Source: a virus | IMG/VR virus record: IMGVR_UViG_3300033149_002604 | Location: 1-64,000 of that record | Strand: one strand, 5' to 3' | Length of the DNA: 64,000 nucleotides | Shown here: positions 22,957-31,052 of the stretch, piece after piece | Layout: every line of letters starts with the position of its first letter | How positions within the stretch are numbered: the first letter of the stretch is position 1 | The notes under the pieces: model-generated | Database searches by the model: none | Seen by the model: only the letters and a program-made list of their open reading frames with translations | Told to the model about the DNA's origin: nothing | Program-made: the position numbers and the translations under genes

Positions 22957-23244
22957 GTGGGAGTGGAAAACAGGGAACGACTTATACTGGATAACATTGA
23001 GTTAGTGAAAAAGTTGGTTAATTCAGCACTGAATAGGTTTGATATTCCTGAAGGATTAGAAAAAGAAGATTTGATGTCAATTGGAATCATAGCAATGATT
23101 CAAGCTGTTGATAAATATGATCCATCTAAAGGAACGTTAGACAAGTGGATTAGTCGTTGTGTTTATTCGTCTATTATAGATGAGATTAAAAAGGAAAGAA
23201 ACAGGTCTAATATGCTTCTTTATATGGATACGGCTAAGTTGTAG
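22957..23244 (+). CDS. Minimal sigma-70 region 2 protein
   Basis: A 95-aa protein with GTG start. Residues about 8-85 fit region 2 of sigma-70 factors: helix LVKKLVNSALNRF, the DLMSIGIIAMIQAVDKYDPSKG core (region 2.1-2.2) and the WISRCVYSSIIDEIKK segment (2.3-2.4). There is no region 3 or 4, so it cannot read a -35 box by itself. It may redirect host RNA polymerase or work with a second factor at late promoters (inference). Confidence 0.75.
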   Translation: MGVENRERLILDNIELVKKLVNSALNRFDIPEGLEKEDLMSIGIIAMIQAVDKYDPSKGTLDKWISRCVYSSIIDEIKKERNRSNMLLYMDTAKL

Positions 23245-23253
23245 GAGATATTA

Positions 23254-23622
23254 ATGGTAGCAAAAACCCCAAAGACCAGAAAGGCAAAAGGTAGGAAGTT
23301 TCAGCAGGAAATAGCTAAACGGATTTCTGAAGTGCTTGATATACCAGTTGAAAAAGATGGAGATATAGAATCACGTCCTATGGGGCAGTCAGGCCCAGAT
23401 GTTATTCTTAGAGGGATGGCTAAAGAGTTGTTTCCTTTTGTAGTTGAAACAAAATTTTGTGAGAAGTGGGATATACATAAATGGATTAAGCAGGCTAGAC
23501 ATTACGGTGATAATTGGTTGTTGTTTTGTAAAAAAGCTAGAAATAAGCCAGTGGTGGTGATGGACTGCGACATGTTTTTTGCAATCTATGAACTTCTGTT
23601 TGGGGAAAATGATGGAGAATAA
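23254..23622 (+). CDS. Holliday-junction-resolvase-like PD-(D/E)XK nuclease
   Basis: A 122-aa basic protein with a good TAGGAG site. It shows the order E(QQEIAKR)..GPDVIL..FVVETKF, the acidic-core pattern (Glu, Asp, ExK) of restriction-fold nucleases such as phage Holliday junction resolvases. Its place beside recombination genes fits branch resolution before packaging. Structure-specificity is inferred. Confidence 0.65.
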   Translation: MVAKTPKTRKAKGRKFQQEIAKRISEVLDIPVEKDGDIESRPMGQSGPDVILRGMAKELFPFVVETKFCEKWDIHKWIKQARHYGDNWLLFCKKARNKPVVVMDCDMFFAIYELLFGENDGE

Positions 23623-23660
23623 GAATCCATTTGATAGAATGTTATGGGGGATTGTTAGGA

Positions 23661-26501
23661 ATGAACAATATACTAGAAACGATAGATCCGATAATAGGAA
23701 AACCATATAAAGACATTACAACTGAAGAATGGTTCAATCATAACGTGTTTGCGATTGATGTGTTTAATAGGAAGTATAGAATCAATGAAGATGAAACACC
23801 ACCCAAAGCAATTTGGCGTGTGTGTAAGTATATAGCAGAAGCAGAAGGAACGAAAAAACAAGCAGAATATTGGGCTTCCCGATGGTTCAATGAAATAGTT
23901 AATGATTGGTGGTATCCGGCTGGAAGTATTATACAGGGGGCGGGAAATGAAGAATATAAGATGTCCTTTATGAACTGTGCTGGAATTGAAATTGAAGAAG
24001 ATTCACTGGAATCTATTGCAGAGGCTAGATATATTGTTTCTAAGATGGCAGCATATAGACAAGGTGTGGGGATTAACTTCTCGAAGCTTCGGCCACGAGG
24101 TTTTAAGATTGCCAACTCATCCAAGGAATCTTTAGGTGTAACCCACTGGATGCGATCATTTGACAGGATTGGACAGGAAGTGGGACAAGCAGGAAGAATT
24201 CCTGCTCTACTAATCTCTCTTTCCTCCGACCATATGGATATTGAAGAATTTATTGACCTGAAAACTACTTCACTAGATATGATAAGAAATGCCAATATTT
24301 CTGTTCAGATAACAGATGGGTTTATGCGAGCTGCGGTAAAAAAAGAACCACACCAAATTAGTTTTACTACACATCACGAAACTAGAACACTAACAATTTA
24401 CCCACACAAACTGATTCGTAAAATTGCTGAAAGTATGTGTAAAATGGGGGAACCTGGAATTCAGTTTATAGATTTGGCTAGAAAGTACAGCAATACTGAT
24501 CCCTTGGGGTTTCCTATTGTTACAAGTAATGCCTGCCAGCCTAGATATGCACCAGTTTGTAAGAAAGATGGAATCTGTGAACTAGGTGATGTGTTTATTG
24601 GTGATGAAATTTGGAGTGAAGACGGATGGGTTAAGGTTGTTGCAAGACAGATGACAGGATTTAAGCCAGTCTATAAAGTAATAACAGAAAATTCTGTATT
24701 TATAGGGACACTGGATCATAATGTACTGTGTTTTGGTAATAAAATAGATGTGGGATTGGCTTCACATATTGATTATCTTAATCTCCCACCAGAACATAAT
24801 AGATACAGCAAACTACGAGATCATTCCTCATTGAAGATAATTGCTAAATATCCAATTGGTGTAGAAAAAGTTTATAGGATTCAAGTAGATGGTCCACACC
24901 ATACTTATTGGTCTGGTGGATGTAATGTATGTAATTGTTCGGAGTTGTTATTAGACAATCATAATGTCTGTTTATTATCTTCTATAAATGCGGGTAAATT
25001 TGCAGGAAATTTGGACATGTTGGACACAATATCCGAATCTTTGACCAGGTTTTTGGATGATGTCATAACAATGGAAATTCAAGACAATCGGTCGGTGACA
25101 AAGAAACAGCGAGAAAAGGTTATTCAATTGAGAAGAATAGGGTGTGGTGTTACCAACTTAGCAGAATATCTGTTTAATTTGGGGTATACATACAATTCTA
25201 AAGAAGGAATTAAGGCTGTAGAAAAACTGTTTAGGGAATATACAAAGAATGTATATAAATGGGCCCAAGAATTGGGGAAAACCCGTGGAAGGTTTCCTGC
25301 TTTTCGTGATGATTTATTTTCGGAATCTAAATTTATCCAGAATATGAAGAAGATGTTTGGATTTGAATTCAAGACAATGCGATTCGCAACTTGTATAGCA
25401 ATTGCACCGACAGGAAGCATCACTACACAATTCAGGAATTGTGCAATGAGTTATGGGATTGAACCACCTTTTGGATTATACTACTGGAAGCGGACAAGGA
25501 CACGGGATAGGTGGGATTATTATTTTGTAGTTCCACAAGCAGTAAAAGATCACATGGAATCTATTGGACATCCCTTGGACATGGAATCAACAACGATCCG
25601 TGATGACTTTGAAGGGACAAAAGGAAAACCGATAAAAGACTTGATTGATAAATATTGCAAGATTGATATTGCAACCATGTATGATGTTAGTATTGAAGAG
25701 AAGATGGAATTACTATCTAAGGTTTACAAATATGTAGATTCTTCTATTGCAGTCACAAACAACATGCGGGAAGTTTCACCAGACAGGGTTGAAAAGTTAA
25801 TTTATGATGCTTACAACAAAGGTATAAAAAGTTTTACTTGTTATCCAGAAGGATCAAGACTTGGCATAGTTGAGCTGATTCCTTTTAAGGAAAGGGCCAT
25901 AGAACTAGCAAAATCTGGAATCAGATTATCCAGATTGGATATGAATCCAGAAGAACTAGAAGAATTAGGGATATATGAACAGGTAGAGAAACCTGTTGTG
26001 CAAGTTATAAAGCGACCAAAGGAACTGAATGCACGGGTACACAAGACAACGGTAAAAGGGGAACCATATTATATATTCATCGGATTTTATGAAAAAAGTC
26101 CATATGAAGTATTTTTATTCAAAGGAAACCAAGTTGATATTCCAACCAAGAATGAGTTTGGTAAAGTGATTAAAATAGCAAAAGGAAGGTATAAATATGT
26201 ATCTGAAGATTTTGAAATTGCCAATATAACCGATTTCCAGACTGGACTAGAGGTGTTGACTACTAGATTGGTATCTATGGCCTTACGTCACAGGGTTCCT
26301 ATAAAATACATCATTGAACAGCTTAGTAAAAGCAGGGAATCTATTGTTGATTTCTGTAGTGGGTTGCTGAGGATACTAAGGAAATATGAATCCAAAGATG
26401 GAACTACCAAACGTTGTCCAGTTTGTGGAAAGGAATCATTTATAAGACAGGAAGGGTGTATGGTATGTCTAAATTGTGGGCATGGGGGGATATGTGAATA
26501 G
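23661..26501 (+). CDS. nrdJ: Class II (B12-dependent) ribonucleotide reductase with in-frame mini-intein
   Basis: Start set at ATG 23661 (GGGGG at 23646-23650), giving a 946-aa precursor. RNR motifs: FMNCAGIE (first redox Cys), the split N-A-[intein]-C-S-E motif of the catalytic thiyl cysteine, NHNVCLLSSIN (second redox Cys), and the APTGSITTQF phosphate loop. No NrdB-like partner is present. The C-terminus has a TSCPD-like domain and a CPVC...CLNC zinc knuckle, as in NrdJ. It supplies dNTPs without oxygen dependence. Residues 292-425 are an intein (24534-24935); the mature enzyme would be about 812 aa. Confidence 0.87.
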   Translation: MNNILETIDPIIGKPYKDITTEEWFNHNVFAIDVFNRKYRINEDETPPKAIWRVCKYIAEAEGTKKQAEYWASRWFNEIVNDWWYPAGSIIQGAGNEEYKMSFMNCAGIEIEEDSLESIAEARYIVSKMAAYRQGVGINFSKLRPRGFKIANSSKESLGVTHWMRSFDRIGQEVGQAGRIPALLISLSSDHMDIEEFIDLKTTSLDMIRNANISVQITDGFMRAAVKKEPHQISFTTHHETRTLTIYPHKLIRKIAESMCKMGEPGIQFIDLARKYSNTDPLGFPIVTSNACQPRYAPVCKKDGICELGDVFIGDEIWSEDGWVKVVARQMTGFKPVYKVITENSVFIGTLDHNVLCFGNKIDVGLASHIDYLNLPPEHNRYSKLRDHSSLKIIAKYPIGVEKVYRIQVDGPHHTYWSGGCNVCNCSELLLDNHNVCLLSSINAGKFAGNLDMLDTISESLTRFLDDVITMEIQDNRSVTKKQREKVIQLRRIGCGVTNLAEYLFNLGYTYNSKEGIKAVEKLFREYTKNVYKWAQELGKTRGRFPAFRDDLFSESKFIQNMKKMFGFEFKTMRFATCIAIAPTGSITTQFRNCAMSYGIEPPFGLYYWKRTRTRDRWDYYFVVPQAVKDHMESIGHPLDMESTTIRDDFEGTKGKPIKDLIDKYCKIDIATMYDVSIEEKMELLSKVYKYVDSSIAVTNNMREVSPDRVEKLIYDAYNKGIKSFTCYPEGSRLGIVELIPFKERAIELAKSGIRLSRLDMNPEELEELGIYEQVEKPVVQVIKRPKELNARVHKTTVKGEPYYIFIGFYEKSPYEVFLFKGNQVDIPTKNEFGKVIKIAKGRYKYVSEDFEIANITDFQTGLEVLTTRLVSMALRHRVPIKYIIEQLSKSRESIVDFCSGLLRILRKYESKDGTTKRCPVCGKESFIRQEGCMVCLNCGHGGICE
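24534..24935 (+). mobile_element. Mini-intein (134 aa) in the ribonucleotide reductase
   Basis: The insert starts with Cys (CQPRYAP), contains a block A/B-type fold with LGDVFIGDEIWSEDG and the block B TLDHN motif (TxxH), then block F (VYRIQVDGPHHTYWSGG) and ends in VCN followed by extein Cys426. All three splice-junction nucleophiles (Cys1, terminal Asn, +1 Cys) are present. The penultimate residue is Cys rather than the usual His. There is no room for a homing endonuclease. The +1 Cys is also the catalytic thiyl-radical cysteine of the host enzyme. Confidence 0.88.
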
Positions 26502-27075
26502 GATAATATTTGGAACAGATTTAGATGATTGTATAGTGGAAACAGCTTCTGAAATTATCAAGGAATTAGGATATGGAAGCAAAGAAATTCTATCACGAAT
26601 AGGAAGCTTTTCTATATCAGAAAGTCTTAATATTCCAAGGGAACTGGTAAATCATGCTATTGATAAGACTTTAGAAAGAACAGATCTAAAGTTCAACAAT
26701 TCTTTCTACTTAATATATCCAGTTCTTATGAAATTGATAGGACACTTGTATGTTATAACATCAAGAAGATCACATCTTGAAAGTGGAAGAACTATTCTGA
26801 AAAAGCTTTTTCAAGAAGATGAATTTACTTTGATTGGTAGTGATAGATATGACAATGGAATTCCACGTAAAGCAGAAGTTATACGTCAATATGGGATAAA
26901 TTTTTTCGTTGAAGATAGATTTGCAACTGCTGTTGACATAATTGAAAAGACAAACTGTTTTGTGATATTGTTAGCTAAACCTTGGAATAGGCGATTAACT
27001 CAGCCAGATAGATTGATAAGGGTAAGTAATTGGTATGAAATTTTGGACTTTTTAAGAAAGGTGGCAAAATTATGA
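26494..27075 (+). CDS. 5'(3')-deoxyribonucleotidase-like HAD phosphatase
   Basis: Overlaps the nrdJ stop. I prefer GTG 26494 (GGGGGA 7 nt upstream); ATG 26482 is the alternative. The product of about 193 aa has HAD motifs: TDLDDCIV (DxDx nucleophile), VITSRRSH (motif II) and FFVEDRF (motif III/IV), as in the NT5C/YorS type of nucleotidases. It probably dephosphorylates nucleoside monophosphates as part of nucleotide-pool control beside the reductase. Confidence 0.75.
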   Translation: MNRIIFGTDLDDCIVETASEIIKELGYGSKEILSRIGSFSISESLNIPRELVNHAIDKTLERTDLKFNNSFYLIYPVLMKLIGHLYVITSRRSHLESGRTILKKLFQEDEFTLIGSDRYDNGIPRKAEVIRQYGINFFVEDRFATAVDIIEKTNCFVILLAKPWNRRLTQPDRLIRVSNWYEILDFLRKVAKL

Positions 27076-27854
27076 AAAAGATAGTAATTATTTTGGGTTT
27101 GGTGGTATTTGTATTATTTAGTGGGCATCTTTTAGCAGAACCACGTTTTACTGCACCAGAAAGGGATACAGAGGAAGATATTAATACCAGTCTATCCAGA
27201 TGTCCAATTACAACAATAGTTGGGAAAGCATCGGATTGTTTAAGGTGTCATGTTGAAGGAAATTTCAAGGTTAAGGAAACAGATCCTGATGCGTTAAGAA
27301 GCTATCCAGTTTTCGGGATGTTTGTTAGGGATAACTATGGATACTATGTCATAAAGGATATAGGGGAACAGCTTGCAGATAATATGCTGAAGTTCTTCGA
27401 CTATTTAACTAGACACAATATTGATAAAGCCATTCTTGAAATTCAAAGTCCTGGTGGAAGTCTGTTTGATGCATGTAGGGTGATTGGGATTATGACAGAG
27501 TGGCAAAAAGCTAAGACTGGAAGAATCATAGAAACCAAGGTGAATGGTTTTGCTGCTTCCGCTGGTTTTCTAATTGCTACTTCAGGAACTGTCGGTTATA
27601 GGTATGCTAGTAAAGTTAGCTTGTTAATGTGGCATCAATTGTATACATTCAGCATGTTTAAGATAACCACCCCCAGCTCTTCAGAGGATGAAGCTAAGAT
27701 ACTTAGGTATATCCAAGACACAATAAATAACTGGATTGTATCTAGGTCTAAATTGACTAGGGAAGTTCTAGCTAAAAAGATAGAAAAGAAGGAATTTTGG
27801 GTAAATGGTATTGATGCAGTTAAATATGGATTTATGGATCACCTACTAGATTGA
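27072..27854 (+). CDS. Exported ClpP-like serine protease with a CxxCH motif
   Basis: A 260-aa protein. A signal peptide (KKI, hydrophobic 4-18, likely cleavage after LLA at residue 22) sends it to the periplasm or membrane. CLRCH at 56-60 is the binding motif of c-type haem. From about residue 85 the protein matches the ClpP/crotonase fold: EIQSPGGS, nucleophile Ser163 in NGFAASAGF, and His188 in MWHQL. ClpP-like proteases with a signal peptide (SppA-like) cleave membrane or signal peptides. A phage copy with a haem motif is unusual. The fold call is firm; haem attachment is inferred from the motif alone. Confidence 0.78.
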   Translation: MKKIVIILGLVVFVLFSGHLLAEPRFTAPERDTEEDINTSLSRCPITTIVGKASDCLRCHVEGNFKVKETDPDALRSYPVFGMFVRDNYGYYVIKDIGEQLADNMLKFFDYLTRHNIDKAILEIQSPGGSLFDACRVIGIMTEWQKAKTGRIIETKVNGFAASAGFLIATSGTVGYRYASKVSLLMWHQLYTFSMFKITTPSSSEDEAKILRYIQDTINNWIVSRSKLTREVLAKKIEKKEFWVNGIDAVKYGFMDHLLD

Positions 27855-27855
27855 T

Positions 27856-27933
27856 GGGCCAATAGCTCAACATTGGAAGAGCAACGGACTCCAAATCCGT
27901 AGGTTGGGGGTTCAAGTCCTCCTTGGCCTGCCA
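27856..27933 (+). tRNA. tRNA-Trp (anticodon CCA)
   Basis: Full cloverleaf: acceptor GGGCCAA/TTGGCCT, D-stem GCTC/GAGC with a long D-loop, anticodon stem ACGGA/TCCGT with loop CTCCAAA (anticodon CCA), T-stem GGGGG/CCTCC with TTCAAGT loop, encoded CCA end. It begins 1 bp after the ClpP-like gene stop. Confidence 0.93.
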
Positions 27934-27954
27934 CGAAAAGAAGGAGATGATTAG

Positions 27955-28728
27955 ATGGGTAAAAAGGTTGTTGTTATTGCAGATTTGCATTGTGGACATA
28001 GAATAGGTCTAACCCCACCCAAATACCAAAATATGTATCCAGATGCTGAATATTGTGGTCTTCAGGTAAAATTATGGAAAGAATTTGAAAGAATGGTTGA
28101 CAAAGTAAAACCAGTAGATATATTAGTAGTAAATGGGGATGCAATCGAAGGTAAAGGATACAGGTCTGGTGGAACGGAATTAATTACTACTGATAGAAAC
28201 GTTCAATGTGATATGGCAGTGGAAGTGATTAATTTTGTTGATGCTGACAGAATCTTTATGACAGCAGGTACTGGTTATCATACTGGGGATAACGAAGATT
28301 GGGAAGAACAGGTGGCTAAAAGTGTCAATGCTGAAGCGTTTAAGGACCAACTTTGGTTAAATGTTAACGATGTTATATTTGATATTAAGCATTATATAGG
28401 AAGTACAACAGTTCCATATTCACGTGGAACACAAATTTCAAAGGATCGGCTATGGAATCTTATTTGGTCAGAATACCAAGAACAGCCTAAATCAGATGTT
28501 TTGATTAGAAGTCATATTCATCAATTTTTCTTTTGTGGGGAAGATAACTGGTTAGGAATAGTAACCCCAGCTTTGCAGGGACAGGGAACCAAGTTTGGAG
28601 CTAGACGGAGAAGCAATACGGTACATTTTGGAATAATTTACTTTAATATAGAAGATGATAGAAGGTTGCAATGGGGATGGGATATAATAAGGGGTAAACA
28701 CCAGAGAGCAAAGGCTATTAAGGTATGA
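27955..28728 (+). CDS. Calcineurin-like metallophosphoesterase
   Basis: A 257-aa protein with AAGGAG ribosome site. Metal-binding motifs: IADLHCGH, VNGDAIEG, TGxxxHTGDNE and SHIHQFF. It differs from the SbcD-like gene at 18439 and lacks a partner ATPase, so it may be a nucleotide or RNA phosphoesterase of the kind often found in phages. Substrate unknown. Confidence 0.78.
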   Translation: MGKKVVVIADLHCGHRIGLTPPKYQNMYPDAEYCGLQVKLWKEFERMVDKVKPVDILVVNGDAIEGKGYRSGGTELITTDRNVQCDMAVEVINFVDADRIFMTAGTGYHTGDNEDWEEQVAKSVNAEAFKDQLWLNVNDVIFDIKHYIGSTTVPYSRGTQISKDRLWNLIWSEYQEQPKSDVLIRSHIHQFFFCGEDNWLGIVTPALQGQGTKFGARRRSNTVHFGIIYFNIEDDRRLQWGWDIIRGKHQRAKAIKV

Positions 28729-28949
28729 ATGTTATAACTTCAATTAAATTTAATAAAGATTATTTCAGGATTCTAGCAGAAGAAGAAGCTATGGCTTTAA
28801 GAAGATGTTGGGTATGTGGAAAAGTGAAACCTGTTTCTGAATTTTATAGAGACGGAAGTAGAAGTGGTGGGTATGATAACAAGTGTAAGGAATGTACAAG
28901 GAAGTTGAAAGAAAGAAGAAGGCTTGATGGAAGCGGACGTAGTAACTAA
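28725..28949 (+). CDS. Small zinc-finger protein (treble-clef type)
   Basis: A 74-aa protein overlapping the upstream stop (ATGA). CWVCGKVKPVSEFYRD...CKEC is the zinc scaffold found at the start of phage HNH/endonuclease VII proteins, here without the nuclease part. Basic C-terminus. Probably binds nucleic acid. Confidence 0.6.
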   Translation: MNVITSIKFNKDYFRILAEEEAMALRRCWVCGKVKPVSEFYRDGSRSGGYDNKCKECTRKLKERRRLDGSGRSN

Positions 28950-29139
28950 GAAAATTACAAAAGAAATTCTAGAAGCAGCTAGAATGAAACAATCAGATCC
29001 ATCTTCAGCATCCTCTGATTTGGTAGCTGCTATACATAGTCTGTGGATGGAAATAGGACTGGAACTAGGAAAGGAAATGGAAAAAATTAGATGGGAAGAG
29101 ACACATGGGAAAAAGATACATGGGAAAAACCCAAATTAG
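28927..29139 (+). CDS. Small helical hypothetical protein
   Basis: About 70 aa from ATG 28927, overlapping the zinc-finger gene. Two predicted helices, charged. The 3' end overlaps a second small frame (29091). No family recognised. Confidence 0.5.
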   Translation: MEADVVTKKITKEILEAARMKQSDPSSASSDLVAAIHSLWMEIGLELGKEMEKIRWEETHGKKIHGKNPN

Positions 29140-29264
29140 TAGAGAAAAACTGTATCACATGTGACCTTGGTGATAAACCTTTCTCTAAAATCTGCTGGGA
29201 GTGTATGACTAAGGGGAAAAGTAGATGGAGGAAGAAGAAGAAAAAAAGGCGAAAGCGGGTGTAA
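29091..29264 (+). CDS. Very small zinc-knuckle protein with basic tail
   Basis: A 57-aa frame overlapping the previous gene: CITCDLG...CWEC pair followed by a tail of about 15 almost pure Lys/Arg residues. The frame runs 10 nt into tRNA-Gly. The ribosome site is weak. The paired CxxC and basic tail argue that it is coding, but it is short. Confidence 0.45.
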   Translation: MGRDTWEKDTWEKPKLVEKNCITCDLGDKPFSKICWECMTKGKSRWRKKKKKRRKRV

Positions 29265-29328
29265 TTCAGTGGTAGAATATCTGGCTGCCAGTCAGAATGT
29301 CTAGGTTCGATTCCTAGCACCCGCTCCA
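29255..29328 (+). tRNA. tRNA-Gly (anticodon GCC)
   Basis: Acceptor GCGGGTG/CACCCGC, D-stem ATTC/GAAT, anticodon stem TCTGG/TCAGA with loop CTGCCAG (anticodon GCC), T-stem CTAGG/CCTAG with TTCGATT loop, and an encoded CCA end. Confidence 0.93.
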
Positions 29329-29340
29329 ATGGAGGTCATT

Positions 29341-29649
29341 ATGGAAGAAGTTTATGTAAAAGAAGGTGGAAGATACAGAAAGATTGGGACAAGATGGGAA
29401 GGCTTTCCTGTGGATGGAATATGGCTGGTTTGGGATGGAACACAGAATTGTTTAGTCAAGCTAGAAGACATAAATTCCTTACCAAATAAAGACCCTTGGG
29501 ACCTTGTTACTTTGATGTCTTATAGATCTGTTGTTTCTGATGTTATATTAGATTTCAATGGAAAGGCAATTTCTGCTTGGGATTTGGCTGAAGAAATCAT
29601 TAAGGCAATTATTGAGGAAAAGAAAAGAAGAAAAAAGACTAATGGGTAA
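29341..29649 (+). CDS. Hypothetical protein
   Basis: Start set at ATG 29341 because GGAGG (29331-29335) would fall inside the gene if ATG 29329 were used. The product of about 102 aa has a beta-rich N-terminal half (GRYRKIGTRWEG.P.DGIWLV) and a helical C-terminus ending in Lys/Arg. No family recognised. Confidence 0.55.
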   Translation: MEEVYVKEGGRYRKIGTRWEGFPVDGIWLVWDGTQNCLVKLEDINSLPNKDPWDLVTLMSYRSVVSDVILDFNGKAISAWDLAEEIIKAIIEEKKRRKKTNG

Positions 29650-29658
29650 GGAGATTTA

Positions 29659-29826
29659 ATGTTTCCTAAAATAGCCTTAATTTTGCTTTTTATTCTTTGT
29701 ATGCTTGTTGCTATATTTTGCCTCCACGCCGGATCGGTTGCGCCGAATGAGTTTGCAAGGGCTGCTTCTTATGGATTTGGGGGTTTCTGTCTTGGTGTAC
29801 TTTGTGTAATGTTAATTTCAAAGTAG
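29659..29826 (+). CDS. Small two-pass membrane protein
   Basis: A 55-aa frame with AAGGAG ribosome site and two hydrophobic segments (about 4-22 and 36-53) separated by a polar loop. It could be a small holin or antiholin-type protein; no direct evidence. Confidence 0.5.
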   Translation: MFPKIALILLFILCMLVAIFCLHAGSVAPNEFARAASYGFGGFCLGVLCVMLISK

Positions 29827-29835
29827 GGGATGATC

Positions 29836-30018
29836 ATGTTAACTGACGCAATGTTCAGTATGAGAAGGGAATTTTATGAACAAAGCAAAAAAGAGGCAAT
29901 CACCAAGAACAAATGGTGTAGGGATTGCATGTTCTTAGATGATTGCCTTAAAAATGAAATTCAGTTTTCAAGTTGCCCAATTATGTCATTAAATTTACAA
30001 CTTTCCCAAGAAGATTAG
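29836..30018 (+). CDS. Small Cys-containing protein at the end of the early strand
   Basis: Start set at ATG 29836 (AGGGGA 5 bp upstream). About 60 aa with CRDC...C...C cysteines. Last gene on the plus strand; its 3' end overlaps the 3' end of the convergent holin gene by 38 bp. No terminator hairpin is visible at the junction. Confidence 0.5.
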   Translation: MLTDAMFSMRREFYEQSKKEAITKNKWCRDCMFLDDCLKNEIQFSSCPIMSLNLQLSQED

Positions 30019-30574
30019 ATTGTTCCTTCAATGTTGGGTTTCTTTTATCCACAGTTCTTGCAGTTGTATATCCAAGGTATGCTGCACAAAATAGACTGAA
30101 TAAGTATTTTCCTATTGGAAGCAACACTGAAGTCAATGTTTCGATATTTGTGCTTCCTAAAGCAATGGAAAGAAAAATCAGAACTGGTGCGAGTATTGTA
30201 TAGACAGCTACCAATCCGAATAATTCCCTTAATATTTTCGGCCTTGTCCTTCTGACATATTCATCAGATGACTGAATATAAACCTTATTCAATTCCCTCT
30301 GGTTGGCTATATCACTATATTCCAGTTTCTTTTCTTCTAAAAGAATTCTTGCCATTTCTTCTTCATGGCTTGCAAATATCTTTTGTAGTTCTACCTGCTG
30401 TGCTGGGGATATATTCCCTTTCTGGATTGTATCTAGAATACCTTTAGCTAAATCTGCTGCTTCTTCTATCTTTTTTGGTGCACTTTTTCCAAATAGATTA
30501 GCAACAGATTCCCACAATGCAGGTAATTTTGGCAATAGTGATAAACCAGTTGCAATTAATGCTGGAATTGGCAT
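29981..30574 (-). CDS. Holin, 3TM type
   Basis: A 197-aa protein. Long amphipathic N-terminal half with KGNISPAQQVELQKIFASHE, then RRTRPKILRELFGLVAVYT, and three hydrophobic segments in the C-terminal half, matching the 3TM holin family (also found in gene-transfer agents). Last gene of the late operon, directly after the endolysin gene, which supports a lysis role. Confidence 0.72.
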   Translation of the reverse strand: MPIPALIATGLSLLPKLPALWESVANLFGKSAPKKIEEAADLAKGILDTIQKGNISPAQQVELQKIFASHEEEMARILLEEKKLEYSDIANQRELNKVYIQSSDEYVRRTRPKILRELFGLVAVYTILAPVLIFLSIALGSTNIETLTSVLLPIGKYLFSLFCAAYLGYTTARTVDKRNPTLKEQSNLLGKVVNLMT

Positions 30575-30596
30575 GGTATCAACCTCTCTCCCTCTT

Positions 30597-31037
30597 TCAT
30601 TGTAATAAATAAATATATTTACCTTTTTCCCTTTTCCATCTTTGGGTTTTGGATCTTGGACGTAGGTCTAGGTGGAATCCAATCGGAAGTAATTTTCCAT
30701 TCCAGTACCAATCAAAATAAACCCCAAGTCCAGGAAATCCCAATTTTGAAACTTTGTAATATTGTTCCCTAGCAGATTTGTTGGTTGCAAAATGAAAGTC
30801 AACGGCCTTTGCCCCATTTTTTAACAGATGATAGCTATTTTTTGCATGTCCATATGTTCCATCAACATCCACACAACCACCAACCTGCCAATGGGTAATT
30901 ATAGGCCAGCCTGTTTCATGTCGTAACTTGTCTAACATAAAAAGTAAAATTCCATCTATGTTTTCCCCCGATCCTGGATAGTTAGGATCGTCAAACTCTT
31001 CTCTTTTGAAGTATCTAACTTTATTCCAATTAATCAA
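30597..31037 (-). CDS. Endolysin-like M15 peptidase
   Basis: A 146-aa protein with TTG start behind [23 protein letters not shown] and GFHLDLR are the His/Asp metal motifs of Peptidase_M15_3 (D-Ala-D-Ala carboxypeptidase or L-Ala-D-Glu endopeptidase fold). It should cut peptidoglycan cross-links at lysis. Adjacent to the holin. Confidence 0.78.
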   Translation of the reverse strand: MINWNKVRYFKREEFDDPNYPGSGENIDGILLFMLDKLRHETGWPIITHWQVGGCVDVDGTYGHAKNSYHLLKNGAKAVDFHFATNKSAREQYYKVSKLGFPGLGVYFDWYWNGKLLPIGFHLDLRPRSKTQRWKREKGKYIYLLQ

Positions 31038-31052
31038 CTAAACTCCCCCCAA

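Noticed and set aside
29981-30018. Bidirectional terminator at the strand switch
   Set aside because: The two convergent genes overlap by 38 bp and I see no hairpin with a T-run there.
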